Source: Ceratodon purpureus
Lineage: Eukaryota; Streptophyta; Bryopsida; Pseudoditrichales; Ditrichaceae
Reading direction: 5' to 3'
Length of the DNA: 64,000 nt
Assembly: GCA_014871385.1 (NCBI GenBank)
Contig: CM026422.1
Location: 16,045,917 to 16,109,916 of the forward strand
Made by a program: the position numbers and the translations under genes. A model generated the notes under the pieces. The model saw only the letters and a list, made by a program, of their open reading frames with translations, was not told the DNA's origin and searched no databases. This document shows positions 11,280-22,602 of the stretch, piece by piece. The first letter of the stretch is position 1. Each line of letters begins with the position of its first letter.

Positions 11280-12901
11280 AGCAGGGCCTAGGCATGATTC
11301 GATTTACTCTGTGTGAGTGGTCGCTATACCTTCATACCTGTAACTTTTCTCAGCATAGTGAGGAAAGTAGAGCCCTGCCAGCATGACCAGTAGGCACAGT
11401 GGGTAGAAAAGAAGCTAGACATTCATATTTCGGTCAAGTTCAGAGTAGGTTGTGAAGGTGTGCTCTGTGAATTGAAGATGTAGTACTGGTATAGGGATGC
11501 AGTTGTAGATATGATTTTGTTCTGTAACAGTATGAATACACGATTCATGCGAATCTAATTTACGCTCTTAGGGCATGACCGGCAAATTAACAATGTACAG
11601 TTGGGTGCATGAGTCAATGTATAGAGAGTGGCTGTTATATGTCGTTCATTTCACCGTCCAAGTCGTTCAGGCCAATCATGTCTAGAGCAGTGCATGAAAG
11701 ACGTTCTTGCATATAAAGTTGGTAATAATATGCTTGCTTGTGTAGATAGGGTTGTGAGAGAACTTCATTTTCGCTGGGGTGGACCTTGTTCATCTGTAGC
11801 TAGTCTGTTGTGATGCTATGTCAGTTACAATCGTTTTTGGTTATCTTAAAGAGTAGGAGTGAAGGGCCCATCCTGGACCCTGGTTTAATGCTGGTATTCA
11901 ATCTTGCGTTTTCACAGTTTTTTGAGACTGCAGGATACCTGGCCGCTGTATTATGATGTGACAGTACGCATTAAGAGCGATGTACCAATCTCCATCTTCT
12001 CAAATGTCATCAAATTGGGTTCGACTTGGAAGGGCTCTGCGAGGACGACTGCGAGAAGGGTATTGTGTACTCAACAATGCCATACCCAGTGGACGATAAG
12101 AAAAAATGTACCAGATAGTCAGTTTCATGCGGAGTAAGAGGTTGCGAATAAGTTCATCTGTGCTGGACCGGTTGTTGTGGCTTTTGCCTACGTGAAGTGT
12201 GTTTGGGTAACAATGTCTCAGGAGCCAGCCTGTAGATGATTTTTCTTTTCAAAAATCCTAATCAATTAGTAACATGTCAGTCAATGCATTGCGCAAGGCC
12301 TCGTGCAAGTATCATTTGGTTGTCGACACACCACAAAGCAGGTCGGACGGTGCGTTCATTCTTCAAAATTGATATGCTAGACAAGACTTGCAAAATAATT
12401 CTCAATGGCAAACCATTTGCTGGGCTGTTGAAGTGAGTTTGTCCAACTCCTGCTCAGGAAATATCTGTAAAGAAGGGATTCTTTTTGTAGCCTAAGTATT
12501 TATAGCTCAATTAACAGACTCTGCCACATCAACCGGTGAAGTTTCTCTCGAAACTCGAAACAACTTGCTAGGATGTCCATCAACTTAGAAATTCAGTTGT
12601 TAGCTTATAAAGGTATCAAAAAGTTTACATGCTTCCATTGAATAGTACTACAACACGTGAGTTAACACGAGCAGTTGAATAATTTGCTAATTCTAAGTCT
12701 CTCTTCTCTATTCTACAATCATACTTTACAAATTGAGAGCTTCTCGAATCTTTCGCAGACTTGTGTCTAGAAAGAAAAAATTCCAATTGCAAGACCTGTA
12801 CACTAAGTGCTACTCTAGATAGCTAAGACTCCGACTGCAATTATACATCTTCGGCGTGCCACAAATCAAGCAAAGTCTAGTACACAGCTGTACAAGAATG
12901 A
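11280..12901. other. 3' flanks of ACX and peroxidase genes; no gene seen
   Basis: The two genes converge here. The first few hundred bases are probably ACX 3' UTR, and the sequence just below 12902 is probably peroxidase 3' UTR. Open frames between them have no recognisable motif. Confidence 0.6.
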
Positions 12902-14549
12902 TCAGTCTCTGTAACCATTCACCCGATGACATATCTTGCGAATCTCGCCATTGCTGCCCGTCAAAGGGCTGATGTTCCCCATCTTCGTCATCGACTTCAC
13001 AAAAGCGTCGAAAAACATGTTCTGATCGGCAGCGTACAACTTCACGAGCTCCAGATTGGAGCCATCCGTGTCTGCGAGAATTTGGTCCGAGTATAGAATG
13101 CCTTGCCGAGCAAGAAGGTTTTTGTAATACTGGTTGTCGAACGTTTCGGGGGTAACGTCGTCAAGCACAAGGGTGGTCTTGAGGTCGGTTGGGTCATTTG
13201 GGCACTTCCTTTGGAGCTTCTCTAGGAGCCTCGAGGGGATGGCGGGGTCGGGCTTGGCTGTGCCACTTTGGTTGAAGAGACGAGTTGTGACGGAGGTGCA
13301 GTGCGACTTGCCAATAGTGTGGGCACCTGACAGAGTGACCATGTCCTCTTTCGTTAAGCCAACGGCAATAAATTTCTGCGTGAGGGTGGTGACGTTGAAC
13401 TTGGGCGATGGAAGCACTTCGTTTGCACCACTGTAGTTGGCAATGGTGTTGTCTCGCCGACCCAACAGAACGTCGTAATGGGGCCCTCCAGTCTGAGAGA
13501 AGGAAAAAAGCAAGTTGTCATCATCAACTTTTTCAGAAGGGATTAATTTTCGTCACTTAGAATTCATTCCTTAGAATCCTTACTCATCAACAAATATTTA
13601 ACGTGAGGAACCTCCTTATTTCTAACTGAATTCCTTGGATTCCAAGAATCCTACAAATAAAGCTGATTGTGGTAAGGACGCTTGATCATTAATCACTAAT
13701 ATCATACTAGAACATACAATTTATCAAAGAGAAGCACCCATGTGGTTAGGCGATAATTATAGTCATTTGAGCCAGTAGAGGCTCGCTTCTTCAAGAGCTC
13801 TGAGCAATCTCTGTATGTTACCTGAACGACAGAGTCTCGTGCAGCAATGGCTAAGATGTCGGCACAAGAAACTGTGTTACAACACTCCTTCTCGAGGGCT
13901 TCCTTGATGTCCTCAATGATTCCAAACCCGCGTAGTGTGTTTACGTTGGGGCGAGCTCCCTTCTCGCTCACCATCGCTGTGGAATTGTCTAGCAGCACCG
14001 ATCCATCGCAGCCCTGCAGGTCGAAACGAATGAGTCCTGAGCTGATCATTGAAAGGCTAGAATTCATGACCAAGTATGATATTTCTAACTTGGAAGTCAA
14101 TAACACTCTGTTTCTGAAAGATTATGTATCACAGCATTAGACCAATTGTACATAATAATCATGAAGTTATATCGCTAGCAACCGATGCCGCAAATATCAT
14201 AGCTTGGTCCCAATTATCCAACACGCACCATTGTAGCAGTAGAATTCTATTGATATTGAAGCGATGATGAGTTTGAGAGGAGAATTAGAGCAGAGAATCT
14301 TAGTACCGATACGAAGCAATCGTGGAAAAACAAGCGCACAAGAGAAGCAGCTGCTCTAGGGTCCTTCTTCACTGCTTTGGTCACAATCGTTCGCACTATT
14401 TGCTCAGCTTTTGGACATGAAGCGTCGTAGTAGGACTTAACGAGCTGACCTGACTGAGTAGTACCAAAGGTGCTATGCACAATTTGCAACATGCAGCTCA
14501 GAACCAACACTAGAAGCAACACCCCCTTCGCTAAGTAGCCGTGACCCAT
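12902..14549 (-). CDS. Class III (secretory) peroxidase
   Basis: Haem peroxidase of the plant cell wall or apoplast (H2O2-dependent oxidation of phenolics, lignin-like polymer cross-linking, ROS balance). Three exons in transcript order, 14307-14549, 13822-14013 and 12902-13492, give 341 residues with consistent phase. Residues 1-26 are a signal peptide ([19 protein letters not shown]). The distal haem site reads [36 protein letters not shown] and [14 protein letters not shown] (proximal His) follow, then the C-terminal KICHRVN. All eight family cysteines seem present (SCP, DCF, GCD, ECC/SC, HC, KC, IC). Length and gene structure are normal, and nothing suggests damage. Bryophytes carry large, poorly assigned peroxidase families, so the substrate cannot be predicted. 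Confidence 0.94.
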
Positions 14550-16382
14550 CTGACACCTAACGTGAGTTGATTCCGTCCTATCTTCACAAAATTGGTCTCA
14601 AATTTTTACTCTCGGATTGCCTACTTCAGTTCACTCACTCCCGATTCTTCAGGATTCACAAGTGATCTCCTTGTAAACTCAGATGTAGATTGTGCTGCAT
14701 CTGACAACAATCCTCTTCTGGACATGTCACTGTGCAACGCATCACAGCTTCCTCTCTCATCTAAAGATGTCCACCTTTGAATCATACTCCAACATAACAT
14801 AACAATAGGGCTCACAACATCCCTCTCGGTTCAATTCTTGTCAAGGACTGAATGCAGCAGCACCACATGACAGAAGAGATATGCAAGTGCTAGTCAAGCT
14901 CCAAATCCGAGTTGACACAGGATGGTTGAGTAGTACTACTTGTACACCCTGCATTGACCAAAAATAATACTGCAACATTGTGCACGATTTGGGGACTACT
15001 CGGCAAGGGTACAGTTGTATATTGCGGACATGACATTGTTTTATGTTTCGTAAAGTTTCATGGATATAGATGGAGGTGCAGAAATTGGGCAGAAGGTGGG
15101 TGGAGTAAGCAGCAGCAGCTACTTAGGAAGGAAGGGTAAATGTGGTGACGGAGAGCTGGGCCCCTTTTGTGTCAATAATGTGAGCAAGTTGTCTTTTTTC
15201 TCATGCAAAAACAGGTCTCCACATCTTTCGCATTTTTTCAACACTCCTTTTGCTCGTGATTATTGATATCCGAAAGAGAAGTGGACCTACCAGCCAGCCC
15301 ATTGGAAAGCAACTCATTGGGGCATCAAGTGAGGTGGACTCGTTGAACCACCAAATCAGCTTCGTCGACCAACTTCCACACGTAAAATAATTCCTTTTCT
15401 CAACCCCATCATTTGGGTCTCATAGTAGGATCATTGGTATAATGTGTTGGCATTGGTTCAGCCGCCGCCACCACCCCCCGAAATGAAAATCCCTCCAGTT
15501 CTTCGTCCAGCTGAGTAACCGAGTTTCTAGATGAGTCACTAGAACACCATATTGGTTAAATTGGCCTCTCAAATAGTGTGAATTCAGTTCAGTTTCTCTC
15601 TTTATTTGAATAGTGTGGCAACCAATACAAACAAGATTGGCCAATTTAATGAATATGACGATCTAGGAATAGTTGCATTTCAGTGCAATTGAGAATGAAC
15701 ACACAACAAGCCACATCCTGGCATCCAGCTCTGTCGTTGTACTGAACAAAGTGCTAACTTCCAGAATGGGTCGAAGCTGGAAAACTTTGGGCAGCTGTCA
15801 GGTAACTGCAGGTTTGTTTATCAGAACAGCCTTTCTGAGAAGCCTGGGGCAGCTTTCTCCAGATTGACTGACAGTGGGAAGTGTCAGTGTGGCTAGTTCG
15901 TATTATTGAAAGGAGGTTTATCCACTTATCAAAACAATGTAAGATTCTCCAAGTCAATCATATTCAGGTGCACACAACAGCTTTGTTTGGGTATTAGATT
16001 ATGTTATTAATAGTGCAATATGAGTAGGCTTGAGAGTGATAAAATTGGCTATAAAGTCAAATTTTTTCTTCATGCTTGTCAAATCATGGCATTATTTTTT
16101 TTTAATTTTTTTTTTTTTTTAATTTTTTTTTTTTGACACAAGCAAACATGGCATTATTTTCAAGTCGTAAATTCCAGGATTGAGGACAAAGTTTTGGAGT
16201 GCGTCACTCGGAGTGCGTACAGGCTTGTCAAATGATAGGTTGAAAGCCAAAAAAAACACTAGACAAGTAATCGAAAGGGATGAAAATGGACATATGTGAT
16301 TTTTATGCTATTTTTATATCATTTTGATATTATTTAGTTAGCCTTTGGATGTTAATATTGTATTAAATTAATGTTAGAACTA
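14550..16382. other. Peroxidase promoter side and non-coding DNA
   Basis: The first few hundred bases should hold the peroxidase promoter. Beyond that are short overlapping open frames with no recognisable product and a long T-rich stretch at about 16093-16134. Confidence 0.55.
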
Positions 16383-16522
16383 GTGTTGGATTGTTATGGC
16401 ATCTTTCTACAGTGAAATCTTGGACAGTGGTTCATTCTAAATACCCGTTTGAGGTCCACGGGTATTTAGAATGAACCAATGTCTAAGATTTCTCTGTAGA
16501 AGATGCCATAACAGTCCAACAC
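16383..16522. repeat. Near-perfect foldback (hairpin) with 65-bp arms
   Basis: The left arm (16383-16448) and right arm (16458-16522) are reverse complements with only about five differences, including one bulged T. The loop is nine bases (TTGAGGTCC). The outer sequences pair weakly for a further ~15 bp. Such a structure could be a small foldback MITE or an RNA hairpin of plant pri-miRNA size. No coding potential. Confidence 0.85.
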
Positions 16523-17330
16523 CGGTTAGAACAAGGCCAATGCTCTTGCATCAACAACTCCATGATATAGAGGCTTGATGGGACCTCAAGATAATGCAGG
16601 GAGAGCGAGTAGGAGCGGAGGTGCAATGTTCTCTTGTCAAAGAATTGGAAGCTTACATTGACTTTATATACCATGAAGAAAAGTCGTCACGGTAAAACTT
16701 ACAAGACCTTGAGGTTTGTAGCATGACTTAACAAATTGATACAACATATACATAGTCCACTGAAGGTTGTTTTTGGTGAGGGGCTTGCCAAGTGCCATTA
16801 GCGGGAGACATTCTAACATGCATTAGCCTTGCTCTTAGATCTCTCACTTATCAATATGATATTGGACCCTAATGTTGGACCCTATGTCATTGACATTGAC
16901 AGAGAAGATCAAGTTCATCGGCGCTAAGGTAGTAATACTATAAACCAAGACCCCCCCATAACCCGTTTGGTAGACTTGAGCTGAAATCGCACCTGCAGCA
17001 ATCAAGATCCATGATTTTCAATACAACAAGTTGATATACCTGACAAGCGTTGAGATTTTTTGATGCAAATAGAAAGTTTTTTTTCTCAGTTTGAATAGTC
17101 AGTGTCGAAGTCATGCTGAGGTATTATTAAGTAGAGGTGGGCACCGGTTTTTGCTTGGCAGTTAGTATTTATACCGACTTTGGTGGAGTTGATTCAACAA
17201 TTAGTAAGGTTCCTTCAAGATTTTTGGAGTAATGATTTGGGAGCTCTGAACAGTTAGTTTAGGGTTGTCACCATAGCGGCCTCAATATCCAAGCACTCTT
17301 GGAAATAAATTTGCACAAGAACAACAAAGT
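16523..17330. other. Non-coding DNA between foldback and tandem duplication
   Basis: No credible open frame or RNA gene is visible. Confidence 0.55.
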
Positions 17331-17582
17331 TAAGCATTCTGAGGAGAGTGCATTACTCATGGCGTTTACAGTGGAGTGCATTTGAGATTAGAGAATATTG
17401 CTTGTGTACACATGATTTCAGTTATAGGCTATAGAAAATTCAAGTGCATTTTCATTCAAATAATTAAGCATTCTGAGGAGAGTGCATTACTCGTGGCGTT
17501 TACAGTGCAGTGCATTTTACATTAGAGAATATTGCTTGTGTACACACGGTTTCAGTCAAAGGCTGTAGAAAGTTCATGTGCG
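17331..17582. repeat. 134-bp tandem duplication, two diverged copies
   Basis: AAGCATTCTGAGGAGAGTGC begins both copies (about 17332 and 17466), and TTAGAGAATATTGCTTGTGT recurs in each. The copies differ at roughly one base in ten. The pair lies just upstream of the decayed Pogo-type transposase and may be subterminal to that element. Confidence 0.85.
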
Positions 17583-17629
17583 GATAGGAATTGTCCAGAT
17601 TACATTTGTAGATACTCTGCTCTGTCTCG

Positions 17630-20600
17630 ATGGATTCCAATCATGTTCCATATGGGTCTGACAAAGAGGACTTTGTTTGTACTCAACTTGGGGAGGATGC
17701 CGCGTGTATGATCACCTTCAATCAGAGCAGTTCCGACGACGACTGCAACATTTGCCCAGAGCTAGTCGACTACAGTCTGCTCGAGCGCGTGCAAATTCAA
17801 CGCGTAACTGGGAGGGCAAGAAATCAGCGACAAGGTAACATCAACAACTTTGAAGGGCGAGCGATCATACTTCATCAACCTAGCACATCAACGACCTTCT
17901 GTTCAAATGGTGGTACTGTTCGGAACTCAACGCACACTGGGACACGTCTTCGATTGCCTCCTCTGCGGGGTACACTTGCAAGTGGGCCATTGCAGCCAAT
18001 ACTTGCATCAGGTCAGCAGCATGCCGCTCCTTTACATACACATGATTCACCGCAATTTAGACAGGACAGTGGCTTTCGGCGATGGTCCGATCTCGACCTA
18101 CAATAGGTCATCGACGAGAGAGGCATGCCGTGAATTCAAAGTACCCACCTGCAGCCAGCACTTCAACAAGGTGAGCAGCCCGCGGTCCCTGTACGCTGTC
18201 ATGAGTCACCACCTGTCATTCGCCAAAGTCCACATATTGTACACATTCGCTCAAATCCTCACGCAGTGCTGAATAGAAGAAGCCCCTCAAGTCGCCGTTT
18301 ACCTGCAACGCCATGTACTCAGCATTTCACCGATGTGCCAAGGAATTCTGATGACATTGAAGTAGTCATGACTACTCCTTGTCTCAGAGAGAGGCCATCA
18401 GCTGTTTGTAAGATGAAGAGACTGAAAAAAAATGATAATTGGACAGACACTCAACTCTAAGCCACCATTGCAGCTTATGATGAAGGAATGTCAATGAAGA
18501 AGGCAATTGAGCAGTTTCACATACCTTACAGCTCCTTCACAGAAAATTGCTATGGATTGCATAGGTCTAAGAAGCGTGGAGCAATAGGAGTGCTCAACCA
18601 TGAAGATGAGCGGCAGCTTGCAGATTGGGTTATTGCCATGAATGAGCGAGGTCACGGCGTCACTCAATTGGCATTGAAAATGAAAGTTAGTGAAATCACA
18701 ATGGCAAGAGAGGCACCTTTCCGTGATGGAATACCAAGTGAAGGTTGGTTGCGAGGTTGGAAGCGCCATCACCCTGAGTTAAGTCTACGATAATCACAAG
18801 CATTAGAGACATCAAGGGCAAAGGGTTTGTGTGCTGGGAATGTCACTACTTTCTATGACAACTTACCAACTCGAATTTGGAATTGTGATGAGTGAGGAGC
18901 ACAAACAGGACGAAATGGAGGTGCAGTCATCATTGCACGAACTGGCACCAAACATGTTCACTCCTTCATTCCTTACTAGCCAGAATGGCTTTTAGTTCTC
19001 GTTTGCATTAATGCTGCAGGGTCAACAATTCTTTCATTAGGGGAAATATGGGGTCTGCAACGAGCCTTTGGTCGGGAGTTGTGCCTCAAAATTTGGCTAT
19101 GCTCGTGCACTTTACCTGCTGGCACCAATGGTGCCAGCAGGTTGCCAAATCGGCGTTTGGGGGGTCCAGCCAATCGCTAGCAGCGAAGGCGTGTGCCACT
19201 GCTGTCACCCCATTGGACAGTACGAGCAGTAATGACACTGTCAACGAGCGTGTGCCAATGTTGTCACCCCATTGGACAGTAGCGGATTATGTTGTCACCG
19301 GGGCGAATTGTGTTGTCAGCAGGCAGGATATCCACCAATGAGATTACTAAGAGAGGCATGCGTGGGCAGCAGTTCACCTACCTTCGGGTTGTCTTGCAAG
19401 GCCCATTGCAGACCCCATATTTGCCCTAATGCATTCTATATTTTTAGGAGGAAGCGTTTTGGACAAAAATATATTCAAAGATGTGAATCAAGAGCGACTA
19501 TGGCCATGTAACCTAGAGCTTGGATGACTGCTTACCTGTTTAATGCTTGGATCTCACACTTCATAGAGTCAGTTTGACGTTTTGATGCCATCTCTCCTCA
19601 GGATCGCCACTTGCTTATTCTTGATGGACATTGTTCCCACATCACTCTAGAAGTGGTACATGAAGCAAGAAATGCAGGGCTGAACTTACTCACACTTCTT
19701 AGCCACACATGGTTTGCAACCCCTTGATGTTGTTGTTTTCAAACCCTTCAAACAATACTTCCGTGAGTATAGAGATTATTGGACCAGCAGGCATTTAAAA
19801 TTTAAATGAGAAGACTTCCAGAGAGACTCTAGCACATTGGGTGTCCTTACTCTTGAGAAAAGCATTGTCTTCTAGTAATATTACAAAAGGCTTTAAAAAG
19901 ACAAGGATATTATTGCTGAATAGAAACGTTGTGGTTGACATGCTAAAACCTTCTGAAGCATTTGAGAACACTAACTCTGACTCCATGCAGCAGACCAAGG
20001 AAGTTGAAACTCATGAGAGTGATGGTGGGGAAGGCATCCTTGGTTGCGTAGTGCTTGGGCAGGAGAGAACCACTGTGATGGGCGAGGGTGTGGGCGGGAC
20101 ATCAACCAGGGAGCTGGCCACGAGGAAAACCTTGACATAGGTGTGGGCGGGACATCAGTCAGGGAGCCGGTCAGGAAGAGAACCTTAGCGTCGGGTGCAG
20201 ATGCCAAGGCTAGAGCGGATGCCGGCGCGGAAGTGGCTGGTGAGGCGGGAGCAGATGACCAGCGAGGCGACGTCCACGTCAGCAGCGGGGCGGACGCCTC
20301 AAGTGCAGGCAGCAGAGTGGACACGGGCACAGGTCATTGACAGAGTCACCTACGGAGGCCGCTATAGCTTCTCATGTCCATCATGTTGCAGTTCATGTCG
20401 ATGACGTTGAAGAGGACGTCGACGAGGAAGATGTAGACTTGATTGCTAAGGAGGAGGCAGATGTTGACTCAGAAGAAGGCAATGGAGCAGTGGAGTTGCC
20501 ATGCGAATGGTAACGACGTCGTAGTTAGCAGCAGACTTTGCCGAAGAACCTTGTTCAACTGATTAACATTATTTTGTGGACAATGACTCAGCTGATCCAG

Positions 20601-21441
20601 ATGTCGCAGAAGAGATATTGGGATTAGATGCTACGGTGCACGAAGTTGATTCCATTACACGCTTCCGGACATTACCCACAGCAACAAAAAAGACGAAGTC
20701 AAAATATAAGGACCCAATGTTGGACTTCACGACATCTAAGATTCTAACATCAAATGAATATATGTTGGCTGTAGAGCAGGTGAAGACAACAAGGGAGACT
20801 GCAAAGAGAGAAAAACAAGAATCAAAATCGCAAAAGGAAGAGTCAAAGCAAAGGAAGAAGCAAGAGTGGCTCGAGCCGTTGCCCAAGAAGAAGCTGCAAG
20901 GCTGAAAGAGCAACGGGCAGCGGAGGTGGCGCAAGCACAAGCTCGGCGAGCAATGATGCGAGAAGAAGTTCTCCGGTAGAAGGCAGAAAAGCTAGCTCAG
21001 GCTACAGCAACAAGAGTAGTAAAAGCTGCAAAGAAAGTGTGGCGGGCCCTAGCACGTGAGGAGGCTCAACGACTCCAGACTATGAAGGCTATAGAGATGG
21101 CACAAGGAGGCGAAGAGAATTGTGAAATTCTAGGAGGTTCTGAGTTTGAGGACAATGGTGTCAATCACGGTGAGTCTCAACCCATGGACTTTAATTTCCC
21201 GCCGGTAACTCAATCTACAGTTCCATCTTTCTCCTCTCCTACACATCAAAACGTCCAATATTTCTTACCACCCCACTCTTCTTTTCCTCCAATATCATCA
21301 CACACCCAACTAGCCGTCTTCCACTTTGGCATCCCTGTATTGTCTACACACCCTTCACACCCTTTACAGACATCAAACACTCAGACACAAATGTTACAAT
21401 TCTCTTCACCATTCCACTCAAGCAAACCAAATACGAATTAG
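17630..21441 (+). pseudogene. Decayed Pogo/CENP-B-type transposase (psq HTH + DDE_1)
   Basis: Scattered frames read in order like a plant Pogo-superfamily (Tc1/mariner) transposase. There is an N-terminal variable part (17630-18106). A psq/CENP-B helix-turn-helix region follows at 18440-18800, with EDERQLADWVIAMNERGHGV, then FRDGIPSEGWLRGWKRHHPE. Part of the DDE_1 core comes next, with the first Asp in IWNCDE near 18880 and the second in LLILDGHCSH near 19620. PLDVVVFKPFKQY near 19720 matches the third part. A Lys/Glu/Arg-rich coiled tail (20576-21100) ends in a Pro/Ser-rich stretch. In-frame stops occur near 18458, 18791 and 18894, there is a frameshift near 19700, and a MITE splits the DDE domain at about 19035-19431. 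The protein cannot be active. Terminal repeats were not located. Confidence 0.82.
19035..19431. mobile_element. Nested ~400-bp MITE with 34-bp terminal inverted repeats
   Basis: Left end CATTAGGGGAAATATGGGGT continues to 19068. The right end is its reverse complement with three mismatches over 34 bp. The flanks ATTCTTT (left) and ATTCTAT (right) look like an imperfect target duplication of 7-9 bp, as for hAT or Mutator-type MITEs. The element interrupts the Pogo transposase exactly where the family sequence would continue: GSTIL on the left, YIFRRKRF on the right. Inside are a perfect 29-bp palindrome (19114-19142) and two ~33-bp direct repeats with a 59-bp period (from 19189 and 19248). No protein is encoded. 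Confidence 0.82.
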
Positions 21442-22177
21442 AGGCTTCAATTGCAACATCAACAACGTGAAGGAGGAGGGGGAAATGATAGCCGTTGAGT
21501 GAAAGAAGTAAATCTACACCACAACGTGGGTTATTTTTTGAATCGACAACGTCAAAAGTAGGAGATATGCGAGTGCCAAGCGCTTGGGCGGAAACCAAGT
21601 GCTGCTGGATCTGCAACTAGCCGCCACAGCCTAGCAACCCTACGAGAAGCTGAGTTCCGACCTTCTTGTTCTGGCTTCGGGCCAGGCAAGTAGCCAGTCT
21701 GGCAGCTGCAACTTCATAGTTGTATTTATACTGGTCTAGAGTAGCACCATGCCTTGATTGGATTATGTCGCTCTTGAGTCATGGTGCATCTTATTTTGGT
21801 TTTGAATACAGCTGCTTTTGGAATAGTGCCTCTGCTAGTAGCAAACTTTATGAAGTCTACAACACACGAAATGAGGTGGACAAACTTTTCAGCTGAAATA
21901 TTTCTAGGAAATTGTATTTTCATCAGAAAATTATGAAAACAACTTCTATTATCTATGGTAAGTCTTCAATCTTAGAACTTTGGTCCCTTGAAGCTAGGGA
22001 GGACCAGGACAATACATTTGATTTGAATAGCCCTTATCAGCCACTCATGAAAAAAATATTGAAATGCTTCATCTCATCAACAAGGTATCCTTCTGTTTTC
22101 AATTTGTCTATGTATTTGCAATAATTCCCTGAGAAAATGATACTTCACATTGCTCAAAACTCCTTCTATAGGTTTAT
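21442..22177. other. Non-coding DNA between two repeat elements
   Basis: Short open frames only. Part of this may be the 3' end of the Pogo-type element, but I could not define its boundary. Confidence 0.45.
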
Positions 22178-22602
22178 GGTATTAAGGTAGAATGACCTTA
22201 AACCGTGCGAATAAGAGATTCAGCATGGTTGTGGACCTCGTGTGTACTGTTTGTAATTTTTCTTGGATGGGGAAACAGGAGGGAGAGTGAATGCAAAAAT
22301 TTCCAGAATTAAATAGCGAAAACTGAATTTACTACAAATTTTTGAAGCGAAAAGTGTACATGACCTTAAAGTGATCAGTAGACTCTCCTTTGTGGCGCTC
22401 ACGCATGTAGCTAAAACCGTGCAAATAGAGTTAATGAACCATGAATCTATGAACCAACCACCTCCCTACACGTGTCCATATCGAGTCACTATTTATGAAA
22501 TTGCTGTGCACGCAATAAGGTCCATGCCATGGGTGGCTAAGGGGCGGTCTACCCTGCGCTTCTGGGGGGCCGCACGGTTTAAGGTCATTCTACCTTACTA
22601 CC
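22178..22602. mobile_element. ~420-bp MITE with ~32-bp terminal inverted repeats
   Basis: The left end from 22178 contains AAGGTAGAATGACCTTAAAC followed by CGTGCG. The right end (22571-22602) is the reverse complement with one mismatch in 32. If the repeat proper starts at AGGTAGAATG, both sides are flanked by TA, which would fit a Tc1/mariner-type MITE. CCTTACTA is repeated three times at the right edge. No protein is encoded. Confidence 0.78.
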
